The notes: generated by a model from the letters alone, not told the origin. A DNA stretch of 64,000 bases from Paenibacillus tundrae (GCF_030812775.1 NZ_JAUSTI010000009.1:186001-250000); one strand, 5' to 3'; counted from the first letter of the stretch, positions 1-9,197 are shown. Numbers and translations are program-made.

Positions 1-795
1 ACTGGTTTCCTCCATATCATAGCCCGTCAATTGGGAGGGAGAGATACCGTGGAGCCGAAGCTGCTCATCCAGCAAAACCCGTGCGCCTGAACCCTTCTCA
101 CGATTAGCCAATCGGAGACCAGACTGATTCAGGTCACTCCAATCCTTGAGGCCACGCGGATTACCTCGAGGTACATAAAGGCCAGCTGGGCGTGACAGAA
201 GGTTCACAACCACGTAAGACCAACCAATCAAAATTTTGCGAATATACGGCAAGTTGTATTCTCCTGTATCTCCATCAAGTAAATGAGTGCTGACGAGATC
301 AGACTCACCGCGATACATCGAGATTAACCCGTCTAGGCTGCCCATGAATGAGCGGAGTGGACGGATATTCTGCGTTTGTTTCTCCATATGGCGCATGAGA
401 ATATCTAGACTGACATCCTGACCTGTAATGACGAGATGGCGAGCAGACAGCTGGTTGTGCTGAGAGCTGGCAGGAGGATATGCAGTCACGGTAGATGGAG
501 AGCCGGTTGCGGATACCGAGTGTAGAGCCGAGTCCATATTCATTGAATCGGTAGCTTTGTCGTTAGGTTCCTGCGAGCGAGCTGCTGATTCCGCGGCAGC
601 AGTTCGATTAACGCCGGATTGAAGCTGTTTGGAGCGATGTTTATATGCCTCCAGATCGGTGGCGTCCACTCTCATCTGTTTACCTACGCGGTAAGCGACG
701 AGGTCTCCTTTTTTGATCAGGTCATAGACCGTCAGTTTGGATATTTTGAGTAGCTTCGATATTTCTTCGGTCGTGTAGGATTGCTCCTCCGTCAT
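1..795 (-). CDS. HTH plus ligand-binding-domain regulator (molybdate-type), 3' end cut by window
   Basis: This gene runs off the left edge, so only the first 265 codons are visible. The N-terminus has an excisionase-type helix-turn-helix (about residues 5-55, with TTEEISKLLKISKLTVYDL and KKGDLVAYRVGKQMRVD). After a Ser/Ala/Asn-rich linker (about 58-105) comes a periplasmic-binding-protein-like domain (from about residue 112, including YNLPYIRKILIGWSYVVV and ANREKGSGARVLLDE). This fusion matches the B. subtilis YvgK class, which sits beside yvgL-yvgM (modAB). The start is the ATG read from 795 down, behind AAGGAGG. It diverges from modA and is probably a molybdate-sensing regulator of modAB. 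The ligand is inferred from the neighbours, not from visible residues. Confidence 0.8.
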   Translation of the reverse strand, partial: MTEEQSYTTEEISKLLKISKLTVYDLIKKGDLVAYRVGKQMRVDATDLEAYKHRSKQLQSGVNRTAAAESAARSQEPNDKATDSMNMDSALHSVSATGSPSTVTAYPPASSQHNQLSARHLVITGQDVSLDILMRHMEKQTQNIRPLRSFMGSLDGLISMYRGESDLVSTHLLDGDTGEYNLPYIRKILIGWSYVVVNLLSRPAGLYVPRGNPRGLKDWSDLNQSGLRLANREKGSGARVLLDEQLRLHGISPSQLTGYDMEETS

Positions 796-1064
796 TAGTG
801 AAGATCCTCCTTCAAAGGTATATAAAATAAATGTATATAGGACACTCGCCATTACGATGGCAAAGTATGATGAAGTCATTTTCAAGAGAGAAAGGTATAG
901 ATGTATTTTAGGGTTAAATACTTTTTCTTCATCTATGGTATCGCATGATTCGTCTTGATCGATGTCTCTTGTACTATACCATTAATTGAGGGGAACCATA
1001 AACCAGAGAGCGTACAACCATCGGGTCTAAATGTCATTAAAAATAGAATGTGAGCTATGTCACC

Positions 1065-1120
1065 TTCCCATTTTAATGCTCTTGTGTATAATGAATTATA
1101 GTTAATTATATCTAATTATA
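1065..1120 (+). promoter_or_regulatory. modA promoter with three 10-bp-spaced direct repeats
   Basis: A TTCCCA element (1065-1070) and TATAAT (1087-1092) are separated by 16 bp. Directly downstream, AATTATA occurs three times at 1094-1100, 1104-1110 and 1114-1120, exactly one helical turn apart, so all copies face the same side of DNA. Their position over the likely transcription start suits an operator. The divergent HTH/ligand-binding regulator is the obvious candidate. The rest of the 796-1147 gap shows nothing else recognisable. Confidence 0.5.
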
Positions 1121-1147
1121 ACGAAACATAACTTTGGGGGAGAATGG

Positions 1148-2017
1148 ATGAGACAGAGAATCGGATATGTACTGGGAAGTATGTCACTTGGATTAGCTCT
1201 TGTATTGAGCGGATGTGGGACGAACACAGGCTCTCCAGATGCGTCCTCGGTAACTGGGGCCGCGGCGTCTACTACAGCATCAGGGGAGAACAATACAACA
1301 GGGAATGTAGATCCCCAAGAAACGGTGGAGTTAACGATCTCGGCTGCTGCAAGTCTGACGGATGCGATGAAAGAAATTGAGACCAACTTTGAAGCGGCTA
1401 ACCCCAACATTAAACTGAATTTTAACTTCGGTGCTTCGGGTGCTTTACAGCAACAGATCGAGCAAGGAGCACCATCTGATATTTTTGTCTCCGCTGCAAG
1501 TAAAAACTTAAATGCGCTCGTAGAAGAGAATTTAATTGCTGAAGCAGATCAGCAAAATTTACTCCAAAACTCCTTAGTGGCTGTTGTCACTGCTGATCGT
1601 GCGGATGAAGTGAGCAGTGAGAAGGATCTTACCTCAGATACAATGAAAACCATTGCGATCGGCATTCCAGAAAGTGTACCTGCGGGCACATATGCCAAGG
1701 AAGCATTGACCAATGCGAAGCTGTGGGATCAGCTGGAGAGCAAACTCGTACAGGGTAAGGATGTAAGACAAGTATTACAGTACGTTGAGACGGGGAATGC
1801 AGATGCTGGATTTGTATATAAAACAGATGCGTTGACCTCTGATCAGGTGAAGATTGCGTTTGAAGTAGACAAAAATAGCTACACACCAGCCAATTATCCA
1901 GTAGGAATCATTGAAGGCACGAAGCACCGGACAGAAGCGGAACAATTCTATACGTATTTGCAGTCACCTGAGATACTGGACGTGTTCGCCAAATACGGGT
2001 TCTCCATTCCGGAATGA
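1148..2017 (+). CDS. modA: Molybdate ABC transporter substrate-binding lipoprotein ModA
   Basis: This 289-residue lipoprotein has a signal peptide ending in the lipobox LSGC (Cys23). A Ser/Thr/Ala/Asn-rich linker follows, then a type II periplasmic-binding fold. Typical ModA segments are visible: LTISAAASLTDAMKEIE near residue 62, FNFGASGALQQQIEQGAPSD, and YVETGNADAGFVYKTDA. It should capture molybdate (or tungstate) at the membrane surface. A GGGGG-AGAA ribosome binding site precedes ATG 1148. An ATG four bases upstream opens a different frame and is not used. Its stop overlaps the modB start (ATGA), so the two are translationally coupled. Confidence 0.93.
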   Translation: MRQRIGYVLGSMSLGLALVLSGCGTNTGSPDASSVTGAAASTTASGENNTTGNVDPQETVELTISAAASLTDAMKEIETNFEAANPNIKLNFNFGASGALQQQIEQGAPSDIFVSAASKNLNALVEENLIAEADQQNLLQNSLVAVVTADRADEVSSEKDLTSDTMKTIAIGIPESVPAGTYAKEALTNAKLWDQLESKLVQGKDVRQVLQYVETGNADAGFVYKTDALTSDQVKIAFEVDKNSYTPANYPVGIIEGTKHRTEAEQFYTYLQSPEILDVFAKYGFSIPE

Positions 2018-2697
2018 ATGTGAACGCCATAGACTGGTCGGTATTTTGGTCGCCGGTTCGACTATCACTTCAGGTCGCTCTTCTATCCAGTGTCATTGCT
2101 GCCGTGCTTGGGATTGCTGTAGCTTGGAAGATGTCGCGTGCTTCGTTCCGGGGCAAAATATTTCTGGAAACGTTCTTCATGCTTCCGCTTGTGTTACCTC
2201 CAACCGTCGTTGGATTCCTATTACTTGTGCTGTTAGGACGCAAAAGTCTGCTTGGTCAATGGATTGAAGCGATCTTCTCTGCGCCAGTGATCTTCTCTTG
2301 GTGGGCTGCGGTAATAGCCGCGGTTGTGGTCGCTTTTCCGCTGGTCTACCAAACCATGAAATCTGGATTTTCTGGAATAGATCGTGACCTTGAAGCCGCA
2401 GGTCGCTCCATTGGTGCGAATGAGTGGCAAGTATTCTGGTACATTTCCCTGCCGCTGGCTAGCAGAGCATTGATGACCGCGTTTATATTGGGGTTCGCTC
2501 GTGCTCTCGGTGAATTCGGTGCTACGCTTATGATTGCAGGTAACATTCCAGGCAAAACGCAAACGGTGCCTACGGCAATCTATGTTGCTGTGGATTCCGG
2601 GAATCAGACGATGGCATGGGCGTGGACATGTACCATTGTCGTGATCTCATTTATGATGCTGTTCCTGACAAGACAATCGCGAAGCAGTAATGATTGA
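2014..2697 (+). CDS. modB: Molybdate ABC transporter permease ModB
   Basis: This 227-residue membrane protein has about five hydrophobic segments and the ABC-permease EAA-type loop (DLEAAGRSIGANEWQVFWYI, about residues 125-145). It carries the ARALGEFGATLMIAGNIPG stretch characteristic of ModB/CysT permeases. It overlaps modA by four bases and ends before a strong terminator. No modC ATPase follows, which is also true of B. subtilis yvgLM. The permease must therefore use an ATPase encoded elsewhere. Confidence 0.93.
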   Translation: MNVNAIDWSVFWSPVRLSLQVALLSSVIAAVLGIAVAWKMSRASFRGKIFLETFFMLPLVLPPTVVGFLLLVLLGRKSLLGQWIEAIFSAPVIFSWWAAVIAAVVVAFPLVYQTMKSGFSGIDRDLEAAGRSIGANEWQVFWYISLPLASRALMTAFILGFARALGEFGATLMIAGNIPGKTQTVPTAIYVAVDSGNQTMAWAWTCTIVVISFMMLFLTRQSRSSND

Positions 2698-2725
2698 TTC
2701 ACGACACGACAGGATGAAAGTAAAC

Positions 2726-2764
2726 AAACCCGCTGAAGGAAAGGTTTCCTTCAAGCGGGTTTTT
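2726..2764 (+). terminator. Rho-independent terminator after modAB
   Basis: The stem pairs AACCCGCTGAAGGAAA with TTTCCTTCAAGCGGGTT around a short loop and is followed by a T run. It closes the two-gene mod operon and so confirms that modC is not co-transcribed. Confidence 0.9.
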
Positions 2765-2974
2765 GGGTTAGATCCGTATACGGATATTAGAATATGAGAA
2801 TATGACCTTAGCGCTAATCTGTTTGCACCAAATTGGGCAAGATAACGCCTCATCTCTAGCCTAAATGGGATTCGATTGAACGAAGTTATGTAGAGATGCG
2901 GCAGAGTGCAAATATAAAATCGGTGGGTTATAATAAATAAAAGTGTTAGAACTATAAACGGGGTGCTAGGTTTC

Positions 2975-3421
2975 GTGGATAAAAAAGAGCAAAGAGAAGA
3001 GTTGCTTATTGAAAATGCACTTATGTCTTCCATGTTTAATAAAATTTGGTTAACCGACTGGAATGCTAAAAATCATCTGAATTTATCAATGACTGAGGTA
3101 AGTATACTGGAGATGTTAGCTTCCGAGGGGCAAAAGCGGGCAAAAGAATTATCAGAGCCGCTACATATTACATCTGGAGGAATAACAGGGATTTGCAACA
3201 GGTTGATTAAGAAAGGTTACATTGTGAGAACGCGCGATGAATCGATTGATCGACGCTCTGTTGTTCATGAGATTACGGATTTAGGTAGAAAAGTTGTTCA
3301 AGAAGCTTTTGATATGAGATTAGAGCTGGTATCTACTCATTTTAGCTCGTTAACGGATGAAGACATCCAAGCATGGAACCGAGTATACAAAAAATTGCTG
3401 GGAAATGTGATCTCAAAGTAA
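2975..3421 (+). CDS. MarR-family transcriptional regulator
   Basis: This protein of about 148 residues has a MarR winged-helix domain. The recognition-helix region reads AKELSEPLHITSGGITGICN (about 50-70), followed by the wing RTRDESIDRRSVVHEITD with the family DxR-type salt-bridge residues. GTG 2975 is chosen because GGGGTG lies about 9 bases upstream. GTG 2963 is in frame but has no ribosome binding site. It lies upstream of the dehydrogenase/MFS pair and is a candidate regulator of them. The ligand is unknown. Confidence 0.85.
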   Translation: MDKKEQREELLIENALMSSMFNKIWLTDWNAKNHLNLSMTEVSILEMLASEGQKRAKELSEPLHITSGGITGICNRLIKKGYIVRTRDESIDRRSVVHEITDLGRKVVQEAFDMRLELVSTHFSSLTDEDIQAWNRVYKKLLGNVISK

Positions 3422-3438
3422 TAGCTCCATATAGGCGA

Positions 3439-3476
3439 ATAGGCGAAGCAGATCATCTGTTTCGTCTATTTTTTTT
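3439..3476 (+). terminator. Terminator after the MarR gene
   Basis: AGGCGAAGCAGAT pairs with ATCTGTTTCGTCT (two wobble or mismatched positions) and is followed by a run of T residues. It separates the regulator from the dehydrogenase transcript. Confidence 0.8.
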
Positions 3477-3530
3477 GCGTTTTATGCCTACAGATATGGC
3501 TTGATATGTGAATAATATCACGTAATTAAT

Positions 3531-3603
3531 TTTTGCAAGTGACAAAATTATGAATTGTAAAAAATAAAGTTTAGGAGTATTATTTATCTTGCAAGTAAGA
3601 TAA
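3531..3603 (+). promoter_or_regulatory. Two dyad operators sharing TTGCAAGT upstream of the dehydrogenase
   Basis: Site 1 (3531-3547) has arms TTTTG/CAAAA. Site 2 (3584-3603) has perfect 7-bp arms TTATCTT/AAGATAA. Both enclose the sequence GCAAGT, and the copies are 56 bp apart. Such dyads suit a dimeric winged-helix repressor, and the MarR protein just upstream is the natural candidate. The assignment is inferred. Confidence 0.45.
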
Positions 3604-3671
3604 TTATTAAAAAGATTGTTTTTGATAATTTAAATGTACAACGAAATAACAACAAAGGATGTGCAGACACA

Positions 3672-4772
3672 ATGAAAGCAGTGACGTACAAGCAAGGTCA
3701 GTTTGAAGTCAAGGAATTACCGGAACTTCGACCGAATCAAGACCAATTGTTAGTAGAACCCCTCGCCATAGGAATATGCGGAAGTGATCTTTCAGCCGTT
3801 GAACATACGGAGGATTTTCTGGAGAGTGTTACCAAAGCAGGAAGTGTGGGACAAGCCTTTGATCCTACGAAAGACCTTGTTCTGGGTCATGAGTTTACAG
3901 CCAAAGTGATTGAGGTCGGTGAACATGTGACGGAGTATGCTCCCGGCGATCTGCTCGTGATTCTACCGTGGGTCATTGGCGATAATGGCGTTCCTTACAC
4001 CGTTGGATATTCCAATGACTATCCGGGCGGGTTATCCGAACGTGTTCTTGTCGGAAATGGGGGACATTACAAAATACCTGATGGGGTAAACCCTTATCAC
4101 GCTGCGGTCACTGAACCGCTTGCAACCGGTTACAACAGCGTTCTGCGAGCGGAGATCGATGCTACAGGCGGAGCGATCATTACAGGTGCTGGTACAGTGG
4201 GGCTAGGAGCTGTTATTGCTTTGGCTACCCGAGGAATTCATCCAATCGTGGTGTCAGATCCTTCCGAGACACGACGTAATATTGCTCTGACGTATGGCGC
4301 TCATGCTGTAGTCAATCCGATGGAACAAAATCCGGTGGATGTATACAACGAATTGGCTAATGCATCACAAAGATTGTATGTATTTGAAGCCTCTGGCGTT
4401 CGAAATCTGATCAATAGCATGATCGATTCTGTACCACACTACACTAAATTTCTCATTGTGGGTGCATCGATGGCAGATAACACAATCAAGCCAACATCTC
4501 TCATTAATAAAAATATTACATTGGAATTTATTACAGGTCCCGGCTACGGAGAAACCTCATATACGGCGCTAGGTGAGACATTCAAGGACATGAAAGACGG
4601 GAAGTTTGATCCATCGCAGATTGTAACTTCATACACCGGATTTGAGGGTGTTGGTAAGGCTTTTGCTGCACTGCGTCCAGGCGGAGACAAGAAGATTGAT
4701 CAAGTGAAGATCTTAATTCTGCCTCACCTTCAAGGGGACAAATTCTATACTTCAGATGAATTGGAACTCTAA
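3672..4772 (+). CDS. Zinc-type medium-chain alcohol dehydrogenase family protein
   Basis: This 366-residue MDR-superfamily oxidoreductase has an N-terminal GroES-like domain with the catalytic zinc ligands Cys36 (GICGSDL) and His73-Glu74 (LGHEF). A Rossmann domain follows with the NAD(P) motif GAGTVGLG at about 172-179. The structural-zinc cysteine cluster of classical ADHs is absent, because Cys36 is the only cysteine in that region. There is an unusually long segment (about residues 41-70) between the two catalytic-zinc motifs. AAAGGATG precedes the ATG. The gene is followed 94 bp later by an MFS transporter, which suggests coupled uptake and oxidation of one substrate. The substrate cannot be read from sequence. 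Confidence 0.85.
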   Translation: MKAVTYKQGQFEVKELPELRPNQDQLLVEPLAIGICGSDLSAVEHTEDFLESVTKAGSVGQAFDPTKDLVLGHEFTAKVIEVGEHVTEYAPGDLLVILPWVIGDNGVPYTVGYSNDYPGGLSERVLVGNGGHYKIPDGVNPYHAAVTEPLATGYNSVLRAEIDATGGAIITGAGTVGLGAVIALATRGIHPIVVSDPSETRRNIALTYGAHAVVNPMEQNPVDVYNELANASQRLYVFEASGVRNLINSMIDSVPHYTKFLIVGASMADNTIKPTSLINKNITLEFITGPGYGETSYTALGETFKDMKDGKFDPSQIVTSYTGFEGVGKAFAALRPGGDKKIDQVKILILPHLQGDKFYTSDELEL

Positions 4773-4866
4773 GAGATCGATTTTAATCCCAGCTTAAAGA
4801 TTGATACTACAGCCAAAGAGGTGAACACAGTGTTGTCAGGCACCAGGAGTCAGACAGCATGAAATT

Positions 4867-6126
4867 ATGGAAAGTCAGCCTAGTTACTCTAAATATCGTT
4901 GGGTTATGCTCGTATTGTCTGCCTTAACATCTTTGGTACCTACGATTATTTTTGTAGGTCCAACGGTTTTTATTCCCATGATGATGGAAGACCTGAATAT
5001 AACGACAGCAGAAGCTGGAATTATCGTTACGATTGTATTGTTGGGAGCGGGACTAACAGGAACCTTAGGTGGTCCGCTCATGAGCAAATTCGGAATTAAA
5101 CATACCCGAACTATCGCCCTTGTGTTTTATACGATAGGAGGGCTGGTGCCGCTCTTTACGTCTAGCTTCACGGTACTCTTGCTTAGTCGTATATTGATCG
5201 GTGTTGGAATGGGGATTGCCGCCGGAACCTCTGTAGGTGTAACCATGGACTGGTACCCTCCCAAAGAGAGACCGTTGATTAATTCATTGAATTCTATTCT
5301 GTCATTAGCCGGATCTTTCTTGGCTCTTGTACTTGCAATACCTGTCTACAATGCAATGGGTGGAAGCTGGAAGATGACGTTGGAGTTGTTCGGCATTGTT
5401 ATGCTGATCACGACGATTCTGTGGATTATTTTTGCCAAAAACAATGTACAGACCGTATCAGCCGACCCTGCGGGCATAGAAGCTGATCCTTCTGTTACCC
5501 GCCCTGTAGCTAAAGAGAGTGTACTGAGGCAGGTGCTGAGAAGAAAAGAAGTCATTTTGCTCATCGTTGCTTATTTATCATTTATGTTGGCGAGTCAAAG
5601 CCTTCAAACCTTCCTGCCAACTTATTATCAAACAGATCTGATGATGTCTGCAGCCAAATCAGGTACGATCACCAGTCTAATCTCTCTAGCTTCAGTTGTG
5701 GCAGGTGTACTTGTAGGTATTCTTATGGCGGCTTCAGGCAGACGGAAAATCTTTATGTGGCCACTATTGGTGTTGCTACTTATAGGGTGCGTTGGTTCCG
5801 TCACATTACCAGATGGCTGGATGCTCTACGGTTCTGTCATTTTAATTGGTCTTGCCTTAAATGGATGGCTTCCTGCTATGTTTACGAGTGTCATGGAACT
5901 GGAAGGCATGACCCCGGAGAAAGCGGGGGCGGCACAAGGTGTTATTTTGAGCGTAGGTATGTTTGGCGGAGCTGTTTCGACGCTGGTCATCGGAATCATT
6001 GCGGAGTACACGGGACTTCGTAACGCGTTGCTGTATTTCAGTTTTCTCGCCGTATTTGCGATTATAGCAACCTTGATTTTCCCAGAGACGGGGCCCAAAG
6101 CCAACCGAAATAGAGCCACCATGTAA
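4867..6126 (+). CDS. MFS transporter (12 TM)
   Basis: This 419-residue major facilitator has about 12 hydrophobic helices and a central hydrophilic loop of about 30 residues (near 195-225). The loop-2 family signature appears as GGPLMSKFGIKHTR, and it has CynX/NarK-like spacing. ATG 4867 is the first in-frame start after a stop. AGGAG lies about 17 bases upstream, rather far, so initiation may be weak. It probably forms one transcript with the upstream dehydrogenase and ends at a good terminator. The substrate is unknown. Confidence 0.85.
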   Translation: MESQPSYSKYRWVMLVLSALTSLVPTIIFVGPTVFIPMMMEDLNITTAEAGIIVTIVLLGAGLTGTLGGPLMSKFGIKHTRTIALVFYTIGGLVPLFTSSFTVLLLSRILIGVGMGIAAGTSVGVTMDWYPPKERPLINSLNSILSLAGSFLALVLAIPVYNAMGGSWKMTLELFGIVMLITTILWIIFAKNNVQTVSADPAGIEADPSVTRPVAKESVLRQVLRRKEVILLIVAYLSFMLASQSLQTFLPTYYQTDLMMSAAKSGTITSLISLASVVAGVLVGILMAASGRRKIFMWPLLVLLLIGCVGSVTLPDGWMLYGSVILIGLALNGWLPAMFTSVMELEGMTPEKAGAAQGVILSVGMFGGAVSTLVIGIIAEYTGLRNALLYFSFLAVFAIIATLIFPETGPKANRNRATM

Positions 6127-6143
6127 TAGGCTTTAAATGAATG

Positions 6144-6190
6144 AACTGACAGTTCCCACTTGATCGAAAAAAGGGAGCTGTCAGTTTTTG
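6144..6190 (+). terminator. Terminator after the MFS gene
   Basis: AACTGACAGTTCCC pairs with GGGAGCTGTCAGTT, followed by TTTTT. Confidence 0.9.
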
Positions 6191-6292
6191 CTATGCAAAC
6201 ATAAAATTTAATAAGTATCTTACCGATAACATAATTATCAGTAATATATTTTTAAAATATAATTGTAGCGAATACAAAAAAGGAGCTTGGTG

Positions 6293-8290
6293 ATGATTAG
6301 AGCATTGAAGAAGTTATATGAGAAAGTAAAAATAAGAAAATTAGGAACAAAGCTCATTGCCATTGTGTCTTTACTTATCGTGATTCCACTGGGCATACTG
6401 GGCAAGATGTCTTATGAGGAAGCCAAAATGCAGATTGCGATTAAACTTGGAGAAACAGCGAACGGAACGGTAGAGACATTGAGCACCAGCTTATCCAGTT
6501 CTTTTTACGCTCAACAATTAAATGTTCAACAGCTATCTTTGCTAGTCAGTGATCTGAATGAGAATGCTGGAGTTGCTGAAATCAATAAAATCTTAAACGA
6601 TTTTCTCCACTTACACCCCGAATTAGAATCCATATTAATTGTAGATGAAAAAGGCGTAACAGTGGATGCCGCAGGAGCTAGCCTAGATTCAGAGAACAGC
6701 AGTGATAGCCGATGGATTAAAGAAGCAATCTCCCGACCGGGTCAAGTTATTATTTCTTCTCCTGAGCCAGGAGGAGATCAACAGAATTTGATTTTACATA
6801 TGTCAAAAATGCTTGAGCACGAGAAGGGAGTAATCACTCTTATCTCCTCGGTAGATCAGCTCGAATCGCTGTTCAGCTCCACTCAATTGGGGCAAAGCGG
6901 GTTTATTTACGTGCTGGATCAGAATGGGACGGTGATGTATCACCCTTATGTCCCGCAAGGAACGTTACTTCAGGATGATGCCAGTATTTCGATTTTGGAA
7001 GGAGATAAGGGAGAACTGACGATTGTTAACAATGATACCGGTGATATGGGTCAAGGGTATTATTACACCAATGAAATTACAGGATGGAAAGTCATCGCGG
7101 TTATTCCTTTTCAAGAGTTTGCAGACGCAGCTGCTCCAATTATGAAGAAGACCATGTGGATTCTATCCATTAGTGTACTGACAGCCTTAATTTTACTTGT
7201 TATATTTACTCGCAGTATTACGAGACCTATTAGTCAACTTGTGCAGTTGTCGCAGAGAATCAGTGAAGGCTATTTGAACGAGCGTGCTCAGATCAAACAA
7301 GATGATGAGATCGGGCGATTAGGCGATAATTATAATCATATGGTGAATTCCTTGCATGATATCATTCGTAATGTCTCCAGCTCCTCCGTGATTCTTGCTG
7401 CATCAAGCCATGAGTTGAGCAGAAGCTCGGATGAGACTACGGTAACGGTAGAACATGTGGCTGGCTTACTTGAAACCTCAGCTGAAGGCGCACGAGCACA
7501 ATCACGATTAACGCAGGAAACTGCGAATACGATGGAAGAGATGGCAATCGGTATTGGCAAAATTGCGGAATCCTCTGCGAATATCGCTGAACTCTCCAGC
7601 GGTACGGAACAAGAGGTCAAAAACGGAAGCAAAATGGTTGAAACCGTAGGAAGCCAAATGGAGCTAATTCGAGCGTCGGTGAAAGAATCGGCAACGTATA
7701 TTGAGGAACTAAAGCATCTGAACTTCAAAATAACAGATATGAGTAAAGCCATTTCAGATGTATCGGAGCAAACGAATCTCTTAGCTCTGAACGCATCGAT
7801 TGAGGCTGCACGGGCAGGGGAACAAGGAAAGGGCTTTGCCGTTGTTGCGCAAGAAGTAAAAGCATTGGCCGAACAATCGAGAGCGTCCTCCGCACAAATA
7901 CAGGAAACCATTACACTTGTCAATCGACTGGTGGATAACGTACATGAAGCGATGACCGAACGAGTCATGATTGAAACGGTTCGCGGCGTAGAATTATCGG
8001 CTGAGGCATTGCATGCATTACAAAAAATTGAAATATCTACGCAACATGTGGTTCAGCAGATGTATGATGTGTCAGCCGTAACGGAAGAGTTGTCAGCCAG
8101 TACAGAAGAGATCGCGGCTTCGGTTACCGATATATCCCATGTTTCTTCGAATTCATCTGCAGCATATGAAGAAATTAGTGGGGCAGGACAAGAGCAATTA
8201 GCATCTATGGAGGAAATTACAGCTTCAGCCCAGAATATTGCCAAGATTGCAGCAGAGCTAGAAGGAAAAGTGAAAAAGTTTATCCTGTAA
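6293..8290 (+). CDS. Methyl-accepting chemotaxis protein with dCache-type sensor
   Basis: This chemoreceptor of about 665 residues has TM1 near residues 18-38, an extracellular double-Cache-like sensor (about 40-275) and TM2 near 285-305. A HAMP domain ([20 protein letters not shown]) and a long cytoplasmic signalling coiled coil follow. The hairpin tip contains [20 protein letters not shown] and [18 protein letters not shown] 6293 is chosen because AAGGAG ends 7 bases before it. In-frame TTG 6287 and GTG 6290 are too close to that site. It lies just after the dehydrogenase/MFS genes but behind a terminator, so a link to the same ligand is only a suggestion. Confidence 0.95.
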   Translation: MIRALKKLYEKVKIRKLGTKLIAIVSLLIVIPLGILGKMSYEEAKMQIAIKLGETANGTVETLSTSLSSSFYAQQLNVQQLSLLVSDLNENAGVAEINKILNDFLHLHPELESILIVDEKGVTVDAAGASLDSENSSDSRWIKEAISRPGQVIISSPEPGGDQQNLILHMSKMLEHEKGVITLISSVDQLESLFSSTQLGQSGFIYVLDQNGTVMYHPYVPQGTLLQDDASISILEGDKGELTIVNNDTGDMGQGYYYTNEITGWKVIAVIPFQEFADAAAPIMKKTMWILSISVLTALILLVIFTRSITRPISQLVQLSQRISEGYLNERAQIKQDDEIGRLGDNYNHMVNSLHDIIRNVSSSSVILAASSHELSRSSDETTVTVEHVAGLLETSAEGARAQSRLTQETANTMEEMAIGIGKIAESSANIAELSSGTEQEVKNGSKMVETVGSQMELIRASVKESATYIEELKHLNFKITDMSKAISDVSEQTNLLALNASIEAARAGEQGKGFAVVAQEVKALAEQSRASSAQIQETITLVNRLVDNVHEAMTERVMIETVRGVELSAEALHALQKIEISTQHVVQQMYDVSAVTEELSASTEEIAASVTDISHVSSNSSAAYEEISGAGQEQLASMEEITASAQNIAKIAAELEGKVKKFIL

Positions 8291-8309
8291 GAACGTTATC
8301 ATGCAATTG

Positions 8310-8370
8310 AACCCCCTAGAAAGATTGGAATCAAACTTAGGTTTATCCAATGAAACGCTAGGGGGTAATT
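8310..8370 (+). terminator. Terminator-like hairpin after the chemoreceptor gene
   Basis: ACCCCCTAG (8311 onward) pairs with CTAGGGGGT (8358-8366), and ATTGGA/TCCAAT inside adds a second paired block. Only a short T-rich tail follows, so termination efficiency is uncertain. Confidence 0.55.
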
Positions 8371-8504
8371 TATGATGGTTCTATTGGTAATTCTGGATAA
8401 TCAACAAAAATATTTATCGTAAAGGTCTCGCTTTTCGAGTGCTTGTTCCTGTAAAATAGAAGTAACTGATTCCAGCCCAGCACTGAAATAAGGAGAGACG
8501 ACGA

Positions 8505-8849
8505 ATGAATACGAAACCTGATTGCGGCGTATCGTTGCAAATTGACGACTATCTGGATCTTTTGCATTTTGCCATCCAAATTCAGGATCAAGAGTGGCAG
8601 CAGTCCCTGATCCACCAGCTCAAAGTATTTCAGCCGGCGGGGGAGCAGCAACATCAACGATCATCACCTGAAGAAGAGCTTTGGACAAGGCTGGATTATA
8701 TTAACAGCAAGTTAACAGGGCTATGTAACCAACTGCATGCTGCACACTCCAAGGACGAACGTGAGAAGTTTGAGGCACGTATCGGTTTACTTCAAGTGCA
8801 ACGTGTAGAAGTGGCACGCAAGATTAAGTGGGCAAGCCGTAGAACATAG
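8505..8849 (+). CDS. Small uncharacterised protein
   Basis: This 114-residue soluble protein begins at ATG 8505 behind AAGGAG. It is mostly helical and rich in Gln, Glu and Leu, with a probable coiled-coil second half (ELWTRLDYINSKLTGLCNQL, then KFEARIGLLQVQRVEVARKI). It has no signal peptide or membrane segment. It stands alone between a hairpin and a terminator. I do not recognise the family. Confidence 0.65.
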   Translation: MNTKPDCGVSLQIDDYLDLLHFAIQIQDQEWQQSLIHQLKVFQPAGEQQHQRSSPEEELWTRLDYINSKLTGLCNQLHAAHSKDEREKFEARIGLLQVQRVEVARKIKWASRRT

Positions 8850-8936
8850 ATAAGCAATATGAATCAAAGTCTTCGTTGGAGTTTGGATAGAGACCAGATT
8901 AGAATGTCTTAGATCAGAGAGATGAAGATAAGTTAG

Positions 8937-8979
8937 AAGCTATTCTCCCAAGTTAGTTCAAGGGAAGAATGGCTTTTTT
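8937..8979 (+). terminator. Terminator after the small gene at 8505
   Basis: AAGCTATTCTCCC pairs with GGGAAGAATGGCTT (one bulge, one mismatch), followed by TTTTTT. Confidence 0.8.
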
Positions 8980-9030
8980 CTATTGCATAGACAAGGGGGA
9001 GGGATCAAGCATAGAGAAGTTCTATAACGT

Positions 9031-9083
9031 TATCAGGATGTCCTATTAACCTGGTTATTGCCTGATGAGGACTCCCGGTGATA
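9031..9083 (+). other. Structured leader of the amino-acid ABC operon
   Basis: Two mutually exclusive foldings are visible. ATCAGG (9032-9037) can pair with CCTGAT (9061-9066). Alternatively TATCA (9031-9035) pairs with TGATA (9079-9083) while GTCCT (9040-9044) pairs with AGGAC (9068-9072). A smaller GCTGT-GATA-ACAGC hairpin sits just before the ribosome binding site at 9184. It does not match T-box, S-box or other riboswitch consensus that I know. The flanking 8980-9030 sequence shows no gene. Confidence 0.35.
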
Positions 9084-9197
9084 TTCTTTGTTCAATCTAA
9101 TTCCGACTATACAACTAAGAATGGTAGTTAAATTGAGTCGGGAAGTGGAAGCACACATCAAATTCGCTGTGATAACAGCCTGTGGAGGAGATTGGGA

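Noticed and set aside
7336..7968. 210-codon minus-strand frame inside the chemoreceptor gene
   Set aside because: It is antisense to the conserved signalling domain and Ser/Ala-rich as expected from a coiled-coil shadow, with no ribosome binding site.
9031..9083. Known riboswitch (T-box, S-box, TPP, FMN, lysine) before the amino-acid importer
   Set aside because: None of the conserved cores I can recall is present. It is kept only as an unclassified structured leader.
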